Positions 58,091 to 64,000 of a stretch of 64,000 bases of DNA are shown in pieces. Location: contig WACJ01000304.1 in the NCBI GenBank assembly GCA_008973525.1, positions 342,787 to 406,786 on the forward strand. Direction: 5' to 3'. Both the position numbers and the translations under genes were made by a program. The DNA is from Stenopsyche tienmushanensis. Taxonomy: Eukaryota; Arthropoda; Insecta; Trichoptera; Stenopsychidae. The notes beneath the pieces are model-generated. The model worked only from the letters and a program-made list of their open reading frames with translations. It was not told the DNA's origin and ran no database searches. How positions within the stretch are numbered: the first letter of the stretch is position 1; the number at the start of each line of letters is the position of its first letter.

Positions 58091-58544
58091 TCCGAACACT
58101 TTGACGAAAACATATTTGTAAACTATTTTGTTACAGAACTATTGTTAAACATTGTTTTTATGCGCAACAGATTACTTTTATGGTTAACGTTAAAATATCC
58201 AAATTCCGAAACTATTGAAGTTCACATTTGGAATTGAATGCTGTTTGTAAATTTGAGTTGGAATGTCACAAAAGCTAATAAAATGTCCGCAGATGTCAAT
58301 ATTGGTTTCAAAAAATTAAATCGGGCTATGTAAGCTTAAGGGATTAACCGGGAACGGAATGCTTTTCGAATTTTGATAACGATGCACTAAGCTTCCTAAT
58401 AGAGTAAAATCATCCCCATTAACCACTGTGGATTTTTTTTAAATCTAAAACTCATTGTCAAAACAAATAAAATGGATGTATAAAATGGGTACCGGACCCT
58501 CGTTATTCATTGGACCTCACCCCGACAGGTTTTTATTTTTTCAG

Positions 58545-58588
58545 GTCCATGAATCATATCCTGAGAGAAAAATGATCCAGAAATGCAG
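58545..58588 (+). CDS. Candidate 44-nt exon
   Basis: A strong acceptor (TTTTTATTTTTTCAG) and a good donor (GCAG|GTGAAGT) enclose 44 nt open in a single frame, VHESYPERKMIQKC (phase 0 in, 2 out). No partner exon is identified and it is too short to recognise. Decoy splice pairs of this kind are expected occasionally. Confidence 0.25.
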
Positions 58589-59079
58589 GTGAAGTATAAA
58601 TGCATTTAAAATCGTTTATTCGCAGAAGAATATGTCAAGCCTTATAATATAATATCACCATGACAAAAATCACAGAAAACCTTCATCCTCGGAAAAATCT
58701 CAAAAAACACATTTATTAAATCTCATTAAATCGGATAAGTAAGTATTTTCATATGAAATGTCCGATTTTTCAATGACATGAATTGAATTGGAAATATAGA
58801 AATATAGGGTGTTGTACGAGAGTAGATGAAAAATTTCGTTCTGTTGAAATAATAAATGATCTTCAACAAGAACCATTCACATTCAAGGAATCACATCAAG
58901 GATGATCCCGGGATAAGACACTTAGATCGGGAGGAAGCTTAAATTCGATTATAGCTAACATTGTTCAGATCCATATCAAATTATCGTTAAAAACTTTTTA
59001 CACCACATGAATTATCTACGATCAATTTTTAAATATATGTAAACAATTTTCATTAAAATTATTCATCCAATTCATCATC

Positions 59080-60625
59080 AGATAGTGAATGGGGAAGATA
59101 CTTAATTATTACTTTTATACATTCATAAGAGAACCCTAGCCTACTATGAGCGCATTTCGCCATTTCCAATTTCCAATTATCGAAGCCCAGACGTGCGGTA
59201 TCTTTTTCTATCTGATCAGCCTAGCTTAGTTGAGATCTTCCAAAGGGTCTGCTGCCATTCGGTTCCGAATCTAATACGACTTGGGGAACTGTGAACAGGT
59301 AATGGCGCCACATGATCTGCCCAATGGAGATGGCTTGCTCGGATGAAGTTAGTTATTGAAGCTACACCGTACATGTCCATGACTTCTCGAATGGACCTCA
59401 TAGATTCAGAGACTGATGTTTCACCTCGGAGAAGTTCGAACGTCCATAACTTTAATGATATTGTTATTTTTTATAATTTATTTTTCAGGCCATAATAGAT
59501 CCAATTATCAAATTAAATCCTGGAGGTTATTTTGTTATTCATTAAGTTCTTCTCCTCGATAATGCATCCAAGGTATTTGAACTGCTGGACTATTTCAATA
59601 TTTTTATGATTGACACTCACGGAGGTGCAACTCTGAATATATTATATCTTTTTCCATGGATCTGCAAAGCGTTCATCTGCTAGATATTATTAAAAACATA
59701 GGGAAAGAGAGTATCCCTCCTGTCTGACTGCCTTGTTACTGTTGGAGCATACTACATCTTCGCAGCTTCACCAGCTACCCGGGACTTCCATCTCCATCGA
59801 AATGTAAGTATCTATAATACATTTATACATTTAAAAGGAATACACCCCTGTAAATAGATTTTAGTAGCATATTCCCCTTTTAATGTATGGAGCATACTAC
59901 GGCTGTCCTCCACTTAGAAGACATGATTTAGTTCTGCCATTTGGACATAACCAAACCATATTATATCATAAGCAGAGGGCATTCTCCCCATTTCAAAACC
60001 TCCGCCAAAATAACGTCCACCCCTCGACCTTCCCTTCCAAGTCCATTCTAGCAGGGCTCAAAAACGCTCAATGTTGGAGGAGTTAGTTTTATTTTCAATT
60101 ATGATAATCTACAATCTACTGACGCAGCGCCGAGAAGATTTTTGAAATTTCTTCTCTAATACCTTTTTATTGAGCATTTTATATTATTATAATTAACTCT
60201 AAAAGTATATTTCGGATCGGAGTCACAGACCGCCCCAAGCATCGTTTTGACGTCTACCACACCACTTCTGTATCTTGTGTCCACCAACACATGGTCAGTC
60301 TGATCTCGGATGACCCCGTCAGCAGATAACCGTATGAACTTGTGGACTTTTTATGCTCAAAACTGGTGCTACTGACAATCATCCCGACGGATGCGGCAAA
60401 ACCGACAAGTCTCTTCCTATTGCCATTACAAGTATCGCAAAAGATCTCCCTGCCAACTTTCGCATTTAAATCACCTTAATTATTCTAACATCATAAGAGG
60501 ACTTTGAGGTTCTGTAATTATTCATAGAAGGTATCCACGTAAACGTATAGTGTTAAAATTTATAACGGATAACCAGGTCTTCTTATCCAGAACGATTCCC
60601 ATGCCCAATCTTCAAACGGTTCCGT
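59080..60625 (-). pseudogene. Degenerate non-LTR retrotransposon with endonuclease and RT tail
   Basis: On the minus strand, 60480-60180 reads GDLNAKVGREIFCDT, then KRLVGFAASVGMIVSSTSFE and, across shifts, a DQTDHVLVDTRYRSGVVDVK-like block. This is the apurinic-type endonuclease domain (GDLNAKVG and DHVLVD motifs). Near 59620-59550 IEIVQQFKYLGCIIEE is the post-palm RT segment. Near 59401-59216 IREVMDMYGVASITNFIRAS and HLHWADHVAP form the C-terminal block of RTE/CR1-like elements. The RT palm between them is missing or unreadable. Many stops; dead. Confidence 0.75.
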
Positions 60626-60629
60626 TACC

Positions 60630-61230
60630 GCTATACAAGATGGCAGCACCCATTCTTTCGAGGAGTCGATGTTCCTAGATTACCGCCATATTGAACAGGA
60701 AACGGGACAACTTGCGAATTATTGAATTGAATCATTCCAATTAAGTTGGAACGTTCCAAGAACCGATATCCAAAATCTGCGATGCTTTCCTGGTTATTCC
60801 CGAGACAATTACTTTAATGCAATGCCGAGATAAATGTCTGAATGATTTGATGATGTTCATATTTGTTATCAATTGTACATGATTTCCATAAGGGACTTTT
60901 CTTGTAAAATATTTTATGTGGTGATTTCCCATTATCTTCCATATATTTTTTAATTATAAGAAGAATTTCTTGAATGAAATTTTCATTCATTTTAAATTAT
61001 ATTTTAGTTATTGTTGCAAATCCAATCACTCACAGTCGGCCTTAAAAATCTTTGTTAAATTTAATTGTTGAAACCAATTGTAGCGTTCGCGATGGATGTA
61101 TATTGTAATCAATTAAAAATCTAAAAAGGGCTCAAAAATTCAGATAAAAGATGAAAGCTAATCATTAAAAATGTAGAAAATTACATTTAAGATTGTTTAA
61201 ACCACGTCCAAAAAAATCTATAATGTTAGT
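60630..61230. other. Noncoding DNA
   Basis: Nothing supported. Confidence 0.4.
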
Positions 61231-61231
61231 A

Positions 61232-61329
61232 ACACATCACTCAATAAGTTCGTGGGATATTTTTTTAAAGCAATTGCAAAACAATGACCTCAAAGGAAGA
61301 AGAGCCTGCGAACTTATTGAGTGATGTGA
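61232..61329. mobile_element. Mariner-type MITE, 98 bp, TA-flanked
   Basis: ACACATCACTCAATAAGTTC and the complement of TCACATCACTCAATAAGTTC bound the element, with TA at 61230-61231 and 61330-61331. It is the best preserved copy of the family also at 3008 and 21393, and shares its end with the relict mariner at 29201. Confidence 0.88.
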
Positions 61330-61970
61330 TACGTATAAGGCCATAAAAATATGCATAATTTAAGACATAATATTATGATTGTTTTATGCCACTATTCACG
61401 CAATATTTCAAACAGATTGTTTATAATTTTTTCTCGTTTATATTATATTGGTTTTAATTTAATTGTTTTGTAGTTTCTTGTCGTTAATTAAACAGAACAC
61501 ATTATTATCTTATCGAAGTATTTATTACAACAAAATACACAAACAAGAACCTTTTCCATTAATTGAAAGTATTAATATTTCTCTGCGCAAATCGTATTTC
61601 GTACATATTATTTTAATTTAAAGTTAAGTTATCACTTCACTTTAAATTAAAGTTATCACTTCATCATCATCAAATTTATGAGCCTTCCGTCGTTGCTATT
61701 TTTTAATGTATTTTTTACTTAATTATGTATGACACCAATCTTCTTTTATGGATATAAATTTTGGATAAGATTATTTAAATAGGAAATTTATATAGAGATG
61801 ATCGAATAAAAACCTTATCATCTTTAAGCAAAATGTAATTATTATTGTAAATTCGGTAGCTCGTTGGCGATTTTGTAGGAAATATCAATGTATAAAGGAA
61901 TGATGATCGCTGTATATTAATTAGAAAATAGTTTAAGATGATTGATTACACCTTTTGAACAGAAATATAC
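61330..61970. other. AT-rich noncoding DNA
   Basis: A short direct duplication around TAAAGTTAAGTTATCACTTC occurs near 61620-61665. No gene is called. Confidence 0.35.
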
Positions 61971-62127
61971 CGAAGCTGCATCGATCGGACTGGGCATCGT
62001 TGCGCCGTGGCGCCTTGGTTCCAGCAAGGTAGGTCAGTTCGCTGCAACATCCCGAGATGAGCAGGCGCATCGGTCCATTATCCGTGCTATGGAGATCAAC
62101 TGACACTGGAGGATGGGGCGACGACAT
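61971..62127 (-). CDS. Candidate coding exon with ATG, 52 codons
   Basis: The minus frame from ATG 62127 reads MSSPHPPVSVDLHSTDNG, continues PMRLLISGCCSELTYLAGTK and APRRNDAQSDRCSF, and meets a weak donor TTCG|GTATAT at 61971. Third codon positions are strongly G/C in an AT-rich region, which favours real coding. On the plus strand the same DNA offers an acceptor at 61962, a 66-nt open exon (KYTEAASIGLGIVAPWRLGS) and a strong donor AAG|GTAGGT at 62028. One strand is probably real; I favour minus for its codon bias. Not recognised. Confidence 0.33.
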
Positions 62128-62129
62128 AT

Positions 62130-62610
62130 TGAGAGGTAATATAACCCGGTTTATTCGCCGTCTAATCGCCAAATTAATCTCAAAATAAATTTCTAAAAAA
62201 ATCGCGTTTCATCGTTCGTAATTGAGACATATGGATGATCTGGAAAACGTTCCACGGCTATAAAAAGTGAATCATATAATCGTATTTGCGTTTTTACATT
62301 TGCGATATGTATATAATTATAAAAAAAATGCTCCAACCCCTTAAAAAAGGTATCATATTGTACACGCGCCTACGCCCATTATTGATCATACAACAATCAT
62401 ATTATCTGTACAGCTACACACAATAATTTCAAGCGAACATTTCAACAGTTCGCTTACTGTTTATTCATTTTTTAATTTATTTTTTTATTCATCCAAATTA
62501 TTATCGATTTTTTTAATTGACCTCATTGACCCGCGCCTGTAGATTTGGGTGTATCACAAAATTAAAAAAAAAACTGCATGCACTGTTTTTTTAAATAAAT
62601 AATCGCTTTT
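62130..62610. other. AT-rich noncoding DNA
   Basis: No supported feature. Confidence 0.4.
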
Positions 62611-62708
62611 TTCAACAGGTTGCATGTCCTCGCCATTTCTACATGGCGTCCATTTTATTTATTGATTTTTTGGGATGATGCCAGCAAAAAATGCGCGCGC
62701 ACGCCTAC

Positions 62709-62940
62709 TTACCCTCCCATCCCAAGCCACCTATCCCTTCCAAGCTACCAATCCCTCCCAAGCCACCCACCCTTCCCAAGCCACCCATCATCCCAAGCCA
62801 CCCATCCCTCCCAAGCCACCCACCCTTCCCAAGCCACCCATCCTCCCAATCCACCCATCCCTCCCAAGCCACCCATTCCTCCCAAGCCACCCATCCTCCC
62901 AAGCCACCCATCCCTCCCAAGCCACCCATTCCTCCCAATC
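62709..62940. repeat. 18-bp minisatellite, CCCAAGCCACCCATCCCT
   Basis: About 13 copies of a 17-18-bp unit, C-rich on this strand. Unit-length variation shifts the register. Most reading frames on both strands stay open (giving Pro-Ser-His, Ser-Gln-Ala-Thr-His-Pro or Gly-rich repeats), so the long overlapping ORFs here (62620-63056) are artefacts of the repeat. Confidence 0.95.
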
Positions 62941-63137
62941 TTTATAAAATGATGATTCATCATCATAAAATGCGTTTTTATAAATTGTTCAGCGATTGTT
63001 TAAACAGGTCTGCGTCGTCAATCAAAGCATACAATAACATGTTTTTAATAGAATAACAACAATAGCTGCGCGCATACAATACACGATAAAAACGTATAAT
63101 TACAATTTAACAGATTTAACAGGTTATGCACACCCCG

Positions 63138-63580
63138 CCGCCATTTTGTACACGCGCGTTTTTTTCTCCCCCGGAACGGCAGATGCGCGCGCATGAACTC
63201 CCGCACCCATTTTTAATTGTGCGATGTAGAAATCAATTCACGCTTTTGACGTGATATATTGCAGCCCCAAATTCAACAGGTTGCTTGCTGTGCCGCCATT
63301 TTATTTATTAGCCGACTATTTTATTATCAGCTATTTGGATCAACGCCCATGGCTACGAATGCGCGGTCAGCCCATTCGCCTATAATTAATTGCCCTTTTC
63401 TAACAGGTTGCATACTGCGCCGCCATTTTATTCATTCGCCGTTCAAATTTTTTTTATCATCATAAATAACTGAGCGTGTTAGATCATCCCACCCGTAATA
63501 CAATATTGCAAACATAAAAAATACTATCATTTGAAATAAGCTCCAGTTTCTATTTTAATTGCTTGCTAAGCCGCCATTTT
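63138..63580. promoter_or_regulatory. Four exact CCGCCATTTT motifs in the satellite
   Basis: Exact matches lie at 63138-63147, 63293-63302, 63420-63429 and 63571-63580. The complement AAAATGGCGG fits the YY1/Pho zinc-finger binding consensus. They are kept in each satellite unit although the units are otherwise diverged. Function is inferred only from the motif. Confidence 0.45.
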
Positions 63581-64000
63581 ATATACTCGTCATCCATTTT
63601 GTCTTGAATTTTTCAATCGGACATTATTGTTGCGCACGCATGCCCCCCCCCCCCCCGTTTCCTGCAATCACATTGCACAATATCGTTTAATCAAAATATT
63701 GAGTCTCTTTTGTTTTACATCGCAACCCCTCTTCCAACTAGATGTATACTGCGTAGTTACTTTTAAATTGCTAAATTAATCATTGATTTTTCGGATCAAC
63801 GAAAATGGTTGCGGCGCGCATAACCCCCCCACCCGTTTTCCTGCAATCACATTGCGCAATATCATTATATCAAATGTGAAGTCTAATTTGAGATACATTG
63901 CAACCCCTCTTTCAACTAGACGTACATTGTGCCATTACTTTTAAATTGTTTAATTATTCATTGATTTTCTTATCATTGATTTTTCGGATCAACAACTGTT

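Larger units (their letters stand above)
62617..64000. repeat. Irregular satellite array, unit about 130-180 bp, running off the window
   Basis: A landmark AACAGGTTGCnTnCTGnGCC or its decayed form recurs near 62617, 63119, 63275, 63402, 63560, 63740 and 63917. The last two units (about 63633-63815 and 63818-63990) are clear tandem copies sharing CCTGCAATCACATTGC, GCAACCCCTCTTnCAACTAG and CATTGATTTTTCGGATCAAC. CpG-rich patches and poly-C runs (15 Cs near 63643) occur between units. Noncoding. Confidence 0.8.

Noticed and set aside
62620..63056. Overlapping ORFs of 73-121 codons on both strands
   Set aside because: They are frames of the 18-bp minisatellite.
1..64000. CRISPR arrays, rRNA, tRNA and bacterial or viral gene clusters
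   Set aside because: No regular short-repeat/spacer structure, no rRNA or cloverleaf-like sequence and no cluster of viral-type genes was seen.

Overview
The window is nuclear DNA of an arthropod, very probably an insect. It is visibly AT-rich, has no operon structure, and is packed with degraded transposable elements of types common in insects: mariner, pogo/Tigger, hAT and their MITEs, a Penelope-like element, and several non-LTR retrotransposons. It holds one unmistakable long coding exon with a consensus splice acceptor. I found no rRNA, tRNA, CRISPR array or bacterial feature. Most open frames of 60-130 codons are what an AT-rich sequence gives by chance and are left out.

Layout. 1-24,000: mostly AT-rich noncoding DNA with two mariners (6690-7965; 12097-13248, the latter inside an hAT MITE), a Tigger-like relict (10612-11575), MITEs, an hAT transposase tail (22329-22568), candidate exons on both strands, a 31-nt microexon (22960-22990) and a GC-rich promoter-like block ending in a small ATG exon (23969-23993). 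25,150-37,100: repeat-dense DNA with a 56-bp-arm foldback, non-LTR fragments, a relict mariner abutting a Penelope 3' fragment, unclassified repeat pairs and a pogo/Tigger relict. 37,700-47,300: the main gene region, with a candidate first exon (37710-37758), alternative candidate exons, and the large exon 42504-46204. 49,700-56,500: TTAA-flanked element, hAT with a nested mariner, and a Penelope-like element with a nested hAT MITE. 56,500-62,600: sparse DNA with a degenerate non-LTR element and two candidate exons. 62,600-64,000: an 18-bp minisatellite and an irregular satellite that runs off the window.

The most interesting object is the 42504-46204 exon. It encodes a long Ser/Asn/Asp/Glu-rich, apparently disordered protein. 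Its C-terminal part is a degenerate repeat of about 74-79 residues, each unit carrying a SUMO-interacting-motif-like core (V/I-I-x-I/V followed by acid). The frame ends at a lone TGA followed by C, then stays open for 119 more codons to a double stop TAG TAG. The extension contains another such core at nearly the expected repeat spacing. This is either programmed stop-codon readthrough or a recent nonsense change in a longer gene. Three upstream donors (22990, 23993, 37758) have a phase compatible with its acceptor, which suggests alternative first exons but does not prove them.
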